DNA of 64,000 nt from Acidobacteriota bacterium (GTDB lineage Bacteria > Acidobacteriota > Vicinamibacteria > Vicinamibacterales > UBA2999), in NCBI GenBank assembly GCA_021730945.1, contig JAKFYH010000022.1, forward strand, positions 1 through 64,000, read 5' to 3'. Numbering within the stretch: the stretch's first letter is position 1; each line of letters opens with the position of its first letter. The translations under genes and the position numbers were made by a program. Shown here in pieces: positions 49,288 through 57,448 of the stretch. The notes beneath the pieces are model-generated. The model saw only the letters and a program-made list of their open reading frames with translations. It ran no database searches and was not told the DNA's origin.

Positions 49288-50733
49288 TTACAAGTGAATC
49301 GCGGCGCCGTGAGCGGCGTGCGCGGCTTCGCCCACCGCTTCCGACATGGTCGGGTGCGCGTGGATGGTCCTGATCAGCTCCTCGACCGTCACTTCCATGC
49401 GAAGCGCCATCACCGCCTCGGCAATGAGTTCGGTCGAGCGCGGGCCGATGATGTGCACGCCCAGGACCTCGTCGTATTTCTTCTCAGCGACAATCTTCAC
49501 GAAGCCGTCGGTCTCGCCCGCCATGCGGGCGCGCGCCAGGGCGCGGAACGGGAAGGTGCCGACGCGCACGTCGTGGCCCTGTTGCTTCGCTTGCGCTTCA
49601 GTCAGGCCGACGCTGCCGATCTCGGGTTCGGTGTAGGTGCAGCGCGGCACGTGGTCGTAGTTGATCGGCTGCACGGCGTGGCCGGCAATCCGCTCGGCGA
49701 GCACAATGCCTTCCATCGACGACACATGCGCCAACTGGTAGTGCGGTCCGCCCATCGTGATCACGTCGCCAATCGCGGAAATGCCCGGGACGCTGGTTTT
49801 GAACAGTGAATCGACCACCACGTAGCCGCGGTCCATCTTCACGCCGAGGGCCTCGGCGCCCAACCCCTCGGTGACCGGGCCGCGGCCGGTGGCCACCAAT
49901 AGGAGATCGTAGCTCAGCTTCTGCGACTTGCCCGCGGTCTCGACCTCAAGCTCGACGCCCTTGGCGCCGGTCCTGGCGGCGGTGACCTTCGAGCCGGTCA
50001 GCACCTTGATGCCGCGCTTCTTGAAGGTGCGCTCGAGTTCCGCCGACACGGCCTCGTCTTCGCCCGGCACCAGCCGCGGGAGCAGTTCGATCACGGTGAC
50101 CTCGCTGCCATAGCTCTTGAAGATCGAGGCAAACTCCACGCCCACCGCGCCGCTGCCCATGATGGCAATCGACTTGGGGACGTAGGGGAGGTGGATGGCC
50201 TCGTCGCTGAAGATGATCTTCTTGCGATCGACCTCGATGCCGGGCACGCTGCGCGGCGCCGAGCCGGTGGCGACGATAATTTCCTTGGTGGCGGTGAGGG
50301 ACTGCGTCGCGCCGCCCTGCCCTGAGCCGGTCGAAGGGTCGTGCAGCGTCACCTCGACGCCCTGCTTGCCGGTCAGGCGCGCACTGCCCTTGATCCAGTC
50401 GATCTTGTTCTTCTTGAAGAGCATCTCGATGCCGCCGGTGAGACCCGACACCATCTTGTCCTTGCGCGCATGCACGGCCACCATGTCGATCGACACGCCG
50501 GCGGGGTCGATGCCGGTCAGGCCCCACTCCTTGGCACTTTGCGCCACCTTCAGGGCATGGGCGTGTTCCAGCAGCGCCTTGGTCGGGATACAGCCCCAGA
50601 TCAGGCAGGTGCCGCCGAGCGCCTTCTGCCGTTCGACCACCGCGACCTTAAGGCCAAGCTGCGCGGCGCGAATGGCCGCGACGTACCCGCCCGTTCCCGC
50701 TCCCACCACCACGACGTCGTACTCGTTCGCCAT
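49288..50733 (-). CDS. lpdA: Dihydrolipoamide dehydrogenase (E3)
   Basis: A protein of 481 residues. FAD fold DVVVVGAGTGGYVAAIRAAQLG, redox disulfide GGTCLIWGCIPTKALL (CxxxxC, about 41-46), NAD fold IAIMGSGAVGVEFASIF, GPVTEGLG/AIGDV FAD loop and C-terminal HAHPTMSEAVGEAAHAA (His-Glu pair). It reoxidises dihydrolipoamide of the E2 with NAD+. The ATG at 50733 starts at the FAD strand; the ORF-track start adds unrelated residues. The loop HDPSTGSGQGGATQSL (about 129-144) is created by a dispersed repeat inserted in frame. Confidence 0.95.
   Translation of the reverse strand: MANEYDVVVVGAGTGGYVAAIRAAQLGLKVAVVERQKALGGTCLIWGCIPTKALLEHAHALKVAQSAKEWGLTGIDPAGVSIDMVAVHARKDKMVSGLTGGIEMLFKKNKIDWIKGSARLTGKQGVEVTLHDPSTGSGQGGATQSLTATKEIIVATGSAPRSVPGIEVDRKKIIFSDEAIHLPYVPKSIAIMGSGAVGVEFASIFKSYGSEVTVIELLPRLVPGEDEAVSAELERTFKKRGIKVLTGSKVTAARTGAKGVELEVETAGKSQKLSYDLLLVATGRGPVTEGLGAEALGVKMDRGYVVVDSLFKTSVPGISAIGDVITMGGPHYQLAHVSSMEGIVLAERIAGHAVQPINYDHVPRCTYTEPEIGSVGLTEAQAKQQGHDVRVGTFPFRALARARMAGETDGFVKIVAEKKYDEVLGVHIIGPRSTELIAEAVMALRMEVTVEELIRTIHAHPTMSEAVGEAAHAAHGAAIHL
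50316..50340. repeat. CCCTGAGCCGGTCGAAGGG element inside lpdA
   Basis: The sequence CCCTGAGCCGGTCGAAGGG (50320-50338) matches a known short dispersed element (CCTTCGACAGGCTCAGGG-type) seen in many GC-rich genomes. On the coding strand it reads DPSTGSGQ. It sits in a surface loop of lpdA. Confidence 0.6.
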
Positions 50734-50796
50734 AAAGAACACTTCCCGATCTGAATGCCGCGCCCCTCTGCAATGGGCCGGTGCCACCGCAGCCGT

Positions 50797-50835
50797 TGGC
50801 GCGGGCCTTGGCCCGCCGAAGCCTTCGGCAAAGGC
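50797..50835. repeat. Palindromic GGGCCTTGGCCCGCCGAAGCCTTCGGC block
   Basis: Two adjacent palindromes, GCGGGCC-TT-GGCCCGC (50801-50816) and GCCGAAG-CCTTCGGC, lie between lpdA and the small membrane protein gene. The block looks like a dispersed palindromic repeat or a transcription boundary; no T-run is present. Confidence 0.5.
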
Positions 50836-50909
50836 GGCAACCCCTCAATGTCGCTCGGAATTGAACGGAAGGTCAAGCGCCGATGCCCAATCGCGCCGGT
50901 CTCTATTTG

Positions 50910-51128
50910 TCACCGTTTGAGCTGCGTGAGCGGCACAAACGTCTCCTGGGGTCTAGCCGCGACCGGCGCCGGCGGGTCGACCTTGGCCCTGAGCTCGCCG
51001 TGGTCGAACTTGAGCTGCCAATACATCTCGGTCATCTGCGCCAGTTGGCGAGCCGTCCGCCGCGAGTGCCCGTACGCCACCACCGCCACCACCAACGCCA
51101 CAAGCGCCACGATCCAGGCCCCAGTCAT
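50910..51128 (-). CDS. Small single-pass membrane protein, unknown
   Basis: A protein of 72 residues from the ATG at 51128. One N-terminal helix (MTGAWIVALVALVVAVVAYGHS) is followed by an amphipathic helix (RRTARQLAQMTEMYWQLKFDHGELRAKV) and a Pro-rich tail. The topology is that of small anchored coiled-coil proteins. The ORF-track start at 51227 is within short repeats. No family is recognised. It is divergent from the sigma-54 regulator gene. Confidence 0.5.
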   Translation of the reverse strand: MTGAWIVALVALVVAVVAYGHSRRTARQLAQMTEMYWQLKFDHGELRAKVDPPAPVAARPQETFVPLTQLKR

Positions 51129-51132
51129 CACT

Positions 51133-51188
51133 GTGAACTTGGAACTTTCAGCCGAAACTGTCAACTGCCAACTTTCCACTTTCAACTC
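51133..51188. repeat. Degenerate AACTTTC/CAACTG short repeats
   Basis: GAACTTGGAACTTTCAGCCGAAACTGTCAACTGCCAACTTTCCACTTTCAACTC holds eight or so AACT steps, AT-richer than its surroundings, just upstream of the promoter of the sigma-54 regulator. Confidence 0.5.
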
Positions 51189-51196
51189 GCAGGTCC

Positions 51197-51202
51197 TATA
51201 CT
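51197..51202 (+). promoter_or_regulatory. -10 box of the sigma-54 regulator gene
   Basis: TATACT ends 8 nt before the ATG at 51211, implying a leaderless mRNA. Confidence 0.5.
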
Positions 51203-51210
51203 CCCTTCCG

Positions 51211-52593
51211 ATGTCGGCCCGCCGCAAAACCGTGTTGGTGATCGACGCCCACGACGAGGCGCGGGAGCGCCTTTCGCAGATCCTGCGGCGCGACTACCGG
51301 GTGATTCGGGCCACCTCGGCCGAGGGCGGCCTGGGCATGATGGATCGCGAGGACGTGGACGTGCTGGTGGCCGACATGCAGTTGCCGGCGCTCGGCGGCC
51401 TCGACCTGCTGCAGGTGGTCCGCGAGAACTTCCCGCTGGTCGAAGTGATCATGACCTCGGCCGGACCCGACGTCGACGCCGCGGTCAGCGCCATCAAGCT
51501 CGGCGCCTATCACTTCCTGACCAAGGACGCCGACCCCGATGTCTTCCGCGCGCTGGTCCGCCACGCCGGCGAACGCCAGGACCTCAATCGCCACGTCCTC
51601 ACGCTGCGCGACGCGGCCGACGATGCGTCGGCGCGCGAGTTCATCACCGGCCCCAGCACCGCGCTCAAGGGCGTGCTCGAGACGGTGCACAAGGTCGCCA
51701 AGCTGTCGGCGACCGTGCTGGTGCTGGGCGAGAGCGGCACCGGCAAGGAACTGCTCGCGCGCCTGCTGCACCGCGAATCGGTGAATGCCGAGGCGCCGTT
51801 TGTCGCCGTCAACCTCGCGGCCATTCCCCGCGAGCTGGTGGAAAGCACCCTGTTCGGACACGAGAAGGGCGCGTTTACCGGGGCGATTCAGCAGCGCATC
51901 GGCAAGTTCGAGCTGGCCAATGGCGGCACCCTGTTTCTTGATGAGATCGGCGACCTCAAGCCGGACCTCCAGGCCAAGCTGCTGCGCGCGATCCAGGAAG
52001 GCGAGGTGGAGCGGGTCGGCGGCACCCGCCCGGTGCGGACCAGCTTCCGGCTGATCGCCGCCACCCACGTCGACCTCGAGCGCGCAGTCAAGGATGGCGC
52101 GTTCCGCGAGGACCTGTTCTATCGCATCAACGTGATCCCGGTCCGGCTGCCGCCGCTGCGCGAGCGCATCGAGGACCTGCCGATCCTGGTCGACTTCTTC
52201 ATCCGCCGCTACAGCGCGCGGTTCCACAAGCCGGTGCGCGGCATCGCCGAATCAACCCTGCGCATGCTGTCGCACTACTGGTGGCCGGGCAACATCCGCG
52301 AACTCGAAAACCTGGTCGAGCGGCTGGTCGCGGTGTCCGATCATGAATTCATTACCGATGAGGACCTGCCGTTCGAGTTCCACGTCGTGGAGCTCGATCG
52401 CACCAAGTCGGACACCAGCCTGCTCGATCGCGCGCTCTCGACCTTCGAGCGCAACTTCCTGGTGCGGGCCCTTGAACGCAACGCCTGGAACGTGACGCAG
52501 ACAGCACGCTACCTGGGCGTGCCCCTGAGCACGTTGAAGTTCAAGATGGAACGGCTGGAGATTCGGGAGCTGGCGAGGAAGATCAAGAAATAG
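51211..52593 (+). CDS. Sigma-54-dependent response regulator (NtrC family)
   Basis: A protein of 460 residues. A receiver domain (about 7-120) with Asp in VLVADMQLPALGG (about 55) is followed by an AAA+ domain (about 145-370) with GESGTGKELLAR (Walker A), GAFTGA (sigma-54 contact loop) and LFLDEIGD (Walker B), and a Fis-type helix-turn-helix at the end (NVTQTARYLGVPLSTLKFKMERLEI). It remodels the RNA polymerase-sigma-54 complex after phosphorylation. The Lys of the receiver is present (LTKDADP). No histidine kinase gene is adjacent, so it is an orphan. The ATG at 51211 is used. Confidence 0.92.
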   Translation: MSARRKTVLVIDAHDEARERLSQILRRDYRVIRATSAEGGLGMMDREDVDVLVADMQLPALGGLDLLQVVRENFPLVEVIMTSAGPDVDAAVSAIKLGAYHFLTKDADPDVFRALVRHAGERQDLNRHVLTLRDAADDASAREFITGPSTALKGVLETVHKVAKLSATVLVLGESGTGKELLARLLHRESVNAEAPFVAVNLAAIPRELVESTLFGHEKGAFTGAIQQRIGKFELANGGTLFLDEIGDLKPDLQAKLLRAIQEGEVERVGGTRPVRTSFRLIAATHVDLERAVKDGAFREDLFYRINVIPVRLPPLRERIEDLPILVDFFIRRYSARFHKPVRGIAESTLRMLSHYWWPGNIRELENLVERLVAVSDHEFITDEDLPFEFHVVELDRTKSDTSLLDRALSTFERNFLVRALERNAWNVTQTARYLGVPLSTLKFKMERLEIRELARKIKK

Positions 52594-52622
52594 ATCCCCC
52601 GCCAGTCCGCGGTGAGACGCGC

Positions 52623-52928
52623 TTACTTCGGCGGCTTGGGAAGAATGGCGTCCTTCAGCTGCTTGACGATGCGCGCCTTGACCACCGTCTTGGGCGCGAT
52701 CTCAATCGGCTGGCCGGTCGCCGGGTTGCGTCCCGTGCGCGCCTTCCGGTGTTGCACCACCAGCTTTACCATGCCGGGGATCACGAACTCTCCGGTTCGC
52801 TTTAATTCCTTCTCACACAGCATGGCCAGTTCGTCGAAAAATTCACGCGACTGCGTGCGCTTGACGTCGAACCGTTCAGCGAAGTGCGAAAAGAGCTCCG
52901 ACTTGCCCATCCTCCGGGCTTCGTCCAT
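52623..52928 (-). CDS. HU/IHF-family DNA-binding protein
   Basis: A protein of 101 residues. The HU fold is visible: helical N-terminus MGKSELFSHFAERFDVKRTQSREFFDELAML, then GEFVIPGMVKLVVQHRKARTGRNPATGQPIEIAPKTVVKARIVKQLKDAI, with the DNA-intercalating Pro in NPATGQ. It bends or compacts DNA as a dimer. The ATG at 52928 is preceded by GGGGGA; 52910 is also possible. A strong sigma-70 promoter lies upstream. Confidence 0.92.
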   Translation of the reverse strand: MDEARRMGKSELFSHFAERFDVKRTQSREFFDELAMLCEKELKRTGEFVIPGMVKLVVQHRKARTGRNPATGQPIEIAPKTVVKARIVKQLKDAILPKPPK

Positions 52929-52961
52929 CGTGTCCCCCAGGGTCAGTGTTAAGCGGCGTGT

Positions 52962-52990
52962 ATGCTAACCCCGACCTTGGGGGCTGTCAA
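52962..52990 (-). promoter_or_regulatory. Strong sigma-70 promoter of the HU gene
   Basis: TTGACA (52990-52985), a 17-nt spacer and TAGCAT (52967-52962) on the minus strand. The -35 is perfect. The start point near 52955 gives a 27-nt leader with a ribosome binding site, unlike the leaderless genes elsewhere in the window. Confidence 0.7.
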
Positions 52991-53024
52991 TCGCCGCCGA
53001 TCCGAAGACTGCATCCTTTTGCCG

Positions 53025-53030
53025 TAGACT
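53025..53030 (+). promoter_or_regulatory. -10 box of queF
   Basis: TAGACT ends 7 nt before the ATG of queF, suggesting a leaderless mRNA and leaving no room for a preQ1 riboswitch. Confidence 0.45.
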
Positions 53031-53037
53031 GATCACC

Positions 53038-53388
53038 ATGTCTACCGCGTCGACCATCGAGACGTTTCCCAACCCGCGACCCGAACGCACGTTCGAGATT
53101 GCAATCGACTGTCCCGAGTTTACGTCGATGTGCCCGAAGACGGGACTCCCCGACTTTGGCGTCATCCGTATCCGCTACGTGCCCGATGCCCGCTGCATCG
53201 AACTCAAGTCCCTCAAATACTATCTGCTGGAGTTCCGGAACAAGGGAATTTTCTACGAAGCGGCCACCAACCAAATCCTGGACGACCTGGTCGCCGCCTG
53301 CGCCCCCAGGAAAATGACCGTGGTCGGCGATTTCACCGCCCGGGGCGGGATCACCACCAAGGTGACCGCCGACTACACCCAGGGCTGA
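53038..53388 (+). CDS. queF: NADPH-dependent 7-cyano-7-deazaguanine reductase QueF
   Basis: A protein of 116 residues, the short unimodular type. The catalytic Cys lies in [15 protein letters not shown] (about 32), followed by [34 protein letters not shown], the QueF core that binds preQ0. It reduces preQ0 to preQ1 for queuosine in tRNA. No other queuosine gene is nearby. It converges on the MinD-like gene with 4 nt between stops. Confidence 0.94.
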   Translation: MSTASTIETFPNPRPERTFEIAIDCPEFTSMCPKTGLPDFGVIRIRYVPDARCIELKSLKYYLLEFRNKGIFYEAATNQILDDLVAACAPRKMTVVGDFTARGGITTKVTADYTQG

Positions 53389-53392
53389 GCTG

Positions 53393-54175
53393 CTACAGCT
53401 GGTGGCGGATTGCGGTGGCGGGATCGTGGTCCAGGGTGACCACCCCGGAGTCAGGCAGGCCGCAGATCGCCCGGGCAATGGCATCCAGCTGATGATGTAA
53501 CTCGGCCGGGGCCCGCAGCGCCGACACCGGCACGCCGGAGTTCACCGCCGAGGCCACCGTGCGGTAATCGCTGTTCACGCTGAAATCGATCGCCAGGCCA
53601 AGGACGCGCTCGATCTGCGCCGTCGACAGCACGCCGAACTCCGAGGCCCGATTGAGAACAATCTTCAGGCGCTCGCCCGACACCCCCGTCAGCCTGACGG
53701 CATCAATCAGCCGCTGCAGGTTGCGCAGACATGGCACGTCCGGGTTGGCCACCAGCATCACCATTTCCGACAACTGCAGGGCCATGGCGCCACACGCGTT
53801 GAGCGAATTGCCGACGTCGACAATCACGAAGTCGTAGAGGGCATTGAGCGAGCGCAGGATCTGCTCGATCGCCTCGACGTCGCGCGGCGCAGGCCGGCTG
53901 AACTCGTCACCCGCGGCCAGCACATGCAAGCCGCACTCGTGGTGCCCGAGATACTTGAACAGGGCGCCGTGGTCCATCCAGGCCAGCTGGTCGATGGCGT
54001 GGAGCACGGTATAGCGCGGCCGCAGCCCGAGAAACAACGCGACGTCGCCCGGACCGGTTCTCAGGTCGACGATGGCAGTCGGTTTGTTGGTGAGGCGGCG
54101 AATGTCGGCCGCGCCGTTCACGGCAAGCGTCGTCGTTCCAGTCCCGCCCTTCGTGCCGAGGTAGCTCACGATCAT
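53393..54175 (-). CDS. MinD/CpaE-like ParA-family ATPase
   Basis: A protein of 260 residues from ATG 54175. Deviant Walker A, SYLGTKGGTGTTTLAVNGA (KGGxGTT, about 8-15), switch II-like IVDLRTGPGDVALFLGL and DFVIVDVGNSLN (about 143) match the CpaE/TadZ subgroup of ParA ATPases, which place pili, flagella or secretion machines at the pole. No tad or flagellar gene is in the window, so the target is unknown. The ORF-track N-terminal extension (54176-54340) is rejected as the family starts at the first strand. It is divergent from a small ORF. Confidence 0.78.
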   Translation of the reverse strand: MIVSYLGTKGGTGTTTLAVNGAADIRRLTNKPTAIVDLRTGPGDVALFLGLRPRYTVLHAIDQLAWMDHGALFKYLGHHECGLHVLAAGDEFSRPAPRDVEAIEQILRSLNALYDFVIVDVGNSLNACGAMALQLSEMVMLVANPDVPCLRNLQRLIDAVRLTGVSGERLKIVLNRASEFGVLSTAQIERVLGLAIDFSVNSDYRTVASAVNSGVPVSALRAPAELHHQLDAIARAICGLPDSGVVTLDHDPATAIRHQL

Positions 54176-54447
54176 GACCCGGTAGACGCAACCCGTGTGC
54201 CAGAACGAGAAGGCCACGTTTCCCTTCCTGATAGCGGCGGGGGCCGCGCAGGTCGAACCCTGGCAATTGCACATCTGTAAGTGCTGGAACATGAATTGGG
54301 GGTCCTGGAGGCAAGCCTGGGCGGTTCGAAAGAGGGGCAATCACGCTAACTGACGCCAAACAGGCCGGGTTGTGCCTGCACCGGTATCCGGAGCGGCAGC
54401 GGCACGCGCCTTGCTCTACGGTGAGGGCAACCCCCCGACCAAGGAAC
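54176..54447. other. Divergent spacer, no clear gene
   Basis: About 272 bp between the MinD-like ATPase and a small ORF. The minus-strand frame continues open upstream of the ATPase (with a Cys-rich stretch CNCQGSTC), but no ribosome binding site or family supports it. No repeat or RNA was recognised. Confidence 0.4.
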
Positions 54448-54639
54448 ATGGCCAAACCCATTTCGCAACCACCCACGCGCCCCGCCAAGGACGAATGGGG
54501 CGTCTACGACCCGGAACAGGCCGGTCTCGCGGCACTGTTCGCCCGACTCGACGCCAGAAATCCAACCGTGAGCGAGCGGCCCAAGGCGGCCGCCACCGCC
54601 GTCGTCGCCGAACATCCGTCGCTGCGCGACACCCAATAA
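54448..54639 (+). CDS. Small conserved-looking ORF, unknown function
   Basis: A protein of 63 residues, below usual annotation cutoffs. It has AAGGAAC immediately before the ATG, and its stop is followed 26 nt later by a strong intrinsic terminator, which suggests a real transcription unit. The middle DEWGVYDPEQAGLAALFARLDAR is mixed-charge and likely helical, flanked by low-complexity Pro/Ala-rich ends. There is no signal peptide or membrane segment. It may be a small regulatory or adaptor protein; nothing indicates its partner. Confidence 0.55.
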   Translation: MAKPISQPPTRPAKDEWGVYDPEQAGLAALFARLDARNPTVSERPKAAATAVVAEHPSLRDTQ

Positions 54640-54664
54640 CCTCCGCCTTTCCTCCTCGTCCTTC

Positions 54665-54696
54665 CGGGGGTGCCGCGTGGCACCCCCGATTTTTTT
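54665..54696 (+). terminator. Intrinsic terminator after the 63-residue ORF
   Basis: CGGGGGTGCC-GCGT-GGCACCCCCG is a perfect 10-bp stem with a 4-nt loop followed by A and seven T. It is the clearest Rho-independent terminator in the window. Confidence 0.9.
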
Positions 54697-54706
54697 GAGA
54701 GCGCGA

Positions 54707-54712
54707 TAAGAT
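54707..54712 (+). promoter_or_regulatory. -10 box of the M14 peptidase gene
   Basis: TAAGAT ends 8 nt before the ATG at 54721, just downstream of the preceding terminator, again consistent with a leaderless mRNA. Confidence 0.4.
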
Positions 54713-54720
54713 CACGCGTC

Positions 54721-57318
54721 ATGCGAGCCCTTGCGACACGCCTCGTGCTTACCGGCGTGCTGTCGGCCTCCCTCGGCGCCCAGGCGGCGCCGCCGGCCGC
54801 GGGGATTCAGAGTCCCGAGTCGGCGTTTGGTTTCAGAATGGGGGCCGACCGCGAGCTGGCCGACTGGCCCGGCCTGCAACGCTACTTCGAAACGATCGCG
54901 GCCGCGTCGGACCGCGTCGAGATCGTGGACGCGGGGCCCACCACCGAGGGACGGCGCTTGATCGCGGCGATCGTATCGTCGCCCGAGAACATGGCGCGGC
55001 TCGAGCAGATCCGCGCCAATGCGATCCGGCTCGCCGATCCGCGGACGCTCAGCGAAGCGGAGGCCCTGGCGATTGCTGAACGGCAGCCCGTCATCGTCGC
55101 ACTCGGGATGAGCATTCACGCCACCGAGATTGGCGCGACGCAGGCGGCGCCGGAACTGCTGCACACGCTGGCGACATCGCAGGACCCAGAGGTGATGCGA
55201 TCGCTAGACGGCGTCGTGCTGATCCTGTTCCCTTCGCTCAACCCCGACGGCCACGTGATCACGGTGGACTGGTACCGCCAGTGGAAGGGCACCGAGTTCG
55301 AGGGATCGGGCATGCCGTGGCTGTACCACAAGTACGTCGGCCACGACATCAACCGCGATGCGTTCATGATGAACATGGCGGAGAACCGGTCGCTGGCGGA
55401 CTTCTTCTACCGCCGGTGGCATCCCCAGGTGTTCCTGTCGATGCACCAGATGGGGCCGCGCGGCGCGCGCTTCTTCGTTCCGCCCAACCTCGATCCGATC
55501 GACCGCAACTACGACCCGCTGGTCTGGCGCACCGCCGGCCTGCTCGGCCATGCCATGGCGCTATCGCTCGAGCAAGACGGCCGTTCCGGCGTGTTGCAGA
55601 ACGCGCTGTACGACTACTACTGGCCCGGCTACGAAGACTCGGCGCCCATCGGCCACAACACGGTCACGCTGCTCACCGAAGCCGCGAGCGTGCGCGTGGC
55701 GTCGCCAATCACGGTGCTGCCGGAGCAGTTGAGCGGCGGCCGCGGATTTCCAGACCACTCGCCCTCCACCACGTTTCCCAATCCCTGGCCGGGCGGCGAA
55801 TGGCGGCTTCGCGACATCGTCGACTACGACTTGTCGGCCGCGCGAGGCCTGCTGGGCGGCGCGGCGCGATATCGGGAAGACCTGGTGCGCAACTTCTACC
55901 GGATGGGCAGGCGGCAGGTCGAATTGGGCCGGCAGGGCGGCCCTTTCGCGTTCATCATCCCGCCCGGGCAATTCGACCCGCATGCGGCACGCAAGCTGGA
56001 GCAACTGTTAATCGACGGCGCGGTTGAAGTCCGGCGATCACTTGAGCCGTTCCGGATCGCCGAAACCGTCTATCCGGATGGCACCGACATCATCCTGATG
56101 GCGCAGCCCTTCCGCGCCTACGCCAAGACCCTGCTCGAGAGACAGGTGTACCCGGTGCGCCGCCTGGCGCCTGGCGCGCAAGTCGACCGTCCGTACGACG
56201 TGGCCGGCTGGACGCTGCCGTTGCAAATGAACGTCAAGGTGGATCGCATCGATCAGTACTTCGAGCCACCGGCCACCACGCGGCTCGATCGCGCCGTGAT
56301 CGCCCCGGCCAGGGTCTGGGGCGAGACCCGCAAGCCGTCGTTCTATCTCATCGATGGACGCGGCAACGGCGCCAGCCTCGCCATCAATCGGTTGCAGAAG
56401 GCCGGCGCGCGCGTGTCGTGGCTGGCGTCGGCACTGGCGGTCCAGGGCCACACCTATGAGACCGGCGCCCTGGTGGTGACCGAATCCACGGGCGTGCGCC
56501 AGACGGTCGATGCCGTGGCCCGCGACCTGGGCCTGAGGGTCACCGCCGTCACGGGCCGGCCGCCGCAGGACGCGCGGCCGCTGGGCGCTGCGCGCATCGC
56601 GCTGTACAAGCCGTGGGTCGAGAGCATCGACGAAGGCTGGACGCGGTGGCTGCTCGAGCAATACGAGTTCCCGTTCGCGACCATCACTGACGCCGACATC
56701 CGTCGCGGCGGCCTGCGCGCGCGCTTCGACGCAATCGTGCTGCCCGACGTGACCGCCGAGCGCCTGATCGCCGGACATCCCGCCGGCACCATGCCGCCCG
56801 AGTACGTCAGTGGCATCGGCGGCGACGGCACCGACAGGCTCCGGCAGTTCGTCGCCGAGGGCGGCACGCTGGTGGCGCTCGACTCGGCCAGCGCCTTCGC
56901 CGTGAACCTGCTGGCGGCGCCGGTGACTGATGTCACCAGCGGATTGTCCCCGGCCGAATATTTCTGCCCGGGCTCGGTGATCAAGCTGGAACTGGATTCG
57001 GATCCGCTGACCTACGGCGTGCCGGGCGAGACCGCCGGCTTCTGCGCGTTCAACAGCGCCTTCGACGTCGTGACGGCTTCCCCTTCGACTCCAGGTGCCG
57101 CCGCCTCAACGGCCCGCATCGTGGGACGCTACGCCAGGAGCGGTGTGCTGCTCAGCGGCTGGCTCGAGGGCGAGCGCGTGATCGCCGGCAGAGGCGCCAT
57201 GGTGGAAGTCAAATCCGGCCAGGGCCGCGCCATCCTGTTCGGATTCCGTCCGCAACATCGCGGGCAATCGCACGCCACGTTCCGACTGTTCTTCAACGCG
57301 CTGCACACAGCCCGCTAG
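54721..57318 (+). CDS. Exported M14-family zinc carboxypeptidase
   Basis: A protein of 865 residues. A signal peptide (MRALATRLVLTGVLSASLGAQA) precedes an M14 domain (about 45-330) with MSIHATEIGATQ carrying HxxE (His about 130), FPSLNPDGH and SMHQMGPRGARFFVPPN carrying the second His (about 241). The rest (about 420-860) includes a region resembling a class I glutamine-amidotransferase-like fold (VESIDEGWTRWLLEQYEFPFATI and GRAILFGFRPQHRGQSHATFRLFFNAL), seen in related long exported M14 proteins. It would trim peptides or muropeptides outside the cytoplasm. The ATG at 54721 is used. Confidence 0.85.
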   Translation: MRALATRLVLTGVLSASLGAQAAPPAAGIQSPESAFGFRMGADRELADWPGLQRYFETIAAASDRVEIVDAGPTTEGRRLIAAIVSSPENMARLEQIRANAIRLADPRTLSEAEALAIAERQPVIVALGMSIHATEIGATQAAPELLHTLATSQDPEVMRSLDGVVLILFPSLNPDGHVITVDWYRQWKGTEFEGSGMPWLYHKYVGHDINRDAFMMNMAENRSLADFFYRRWHPQVFLSMHQMGPRGARFFVPPNLDPIDRNYDPLVWRTAGLLGHAMALSLEQDGRSGVLQNALYDYYWPGYEDSAPIGHNTVTLLTEAASVRVASPITVLPEQLSGGRGFPDHSPSTTFPNPWPGGEWRLRDIVDYDLSAARGLLGGAARYREDLVRNFYRMGRRQVELGRQGGPFAFIIPPGQFDPHAARKLEQLLIDGAVEVRRSLEPFRIAETVYPDGTDIILMAQPFRAYAKTLLERQVYPVRRLAPGAQVDRPYDVAGWTLPLQMNVKVDRIDQYFEPPATTRLDRAVIAPARVWGETRKPSFYLIDGRGNGASLAINRLQKAGARVSWLASALAVQGHTYETGALVVTESTGVRQTVDAVARDLGLRVTAVTGRPPQDARPLGAARIALYKPWVESIDEGWTRWLLEQYEFPFATITDADIRRGGLRARFDAIVLPDVTAERLIAGHPAGTMPPEYVSGIGGDGTDRLRQFVAEGGTLVALDSASAFAVNLLAAPVTDVTSGLSPAEYFCPGSVIKLELDSDPLTYGVPGETAGFCAFNSAFDVVTASPSTPGAAASTARIVGRYARSGVLLSGWLEGERVIAGRGAMVEVKSGQGRAILFGFRPQHRGQSHATFRLFFNALHTAR

Positions 57319-57448
57319 GATCGCAGGAACTGCAACAGAGGCCAGGCGGCCATGCGGACAAAACTGCGCCGCTGCTGAACCCCACTCACACCTTCTCCAC
57401 CGGAAAACACGGATCGGCGCCGGGCCGCCAGTTTGCAGCTACTCCGGC
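57319..57448. other. Spacer before the helicase-methylase pair
   Basis: About 130 bp without a gene. No promoter matches strongly, and no attachment site or tRNA end was recognised that would mark an island border. Confidence 0.4.

Noticed and set aside
50755-51210. N-terminal extension of the sigma-54 regulator
   Set aside because: The extension crosses palindromic and short repeats and the small divergent gene. The receiver domain starts at 51211, with a -10 box 8 nt before it.
53038-53388. preQ1 riboswitch upstream of queF
   Set aside because: The predicted transcription start lies at the start codon, and no preQ1-like pseudoknot sequence is visible in the 109-nt spacer shared with the HU gene.
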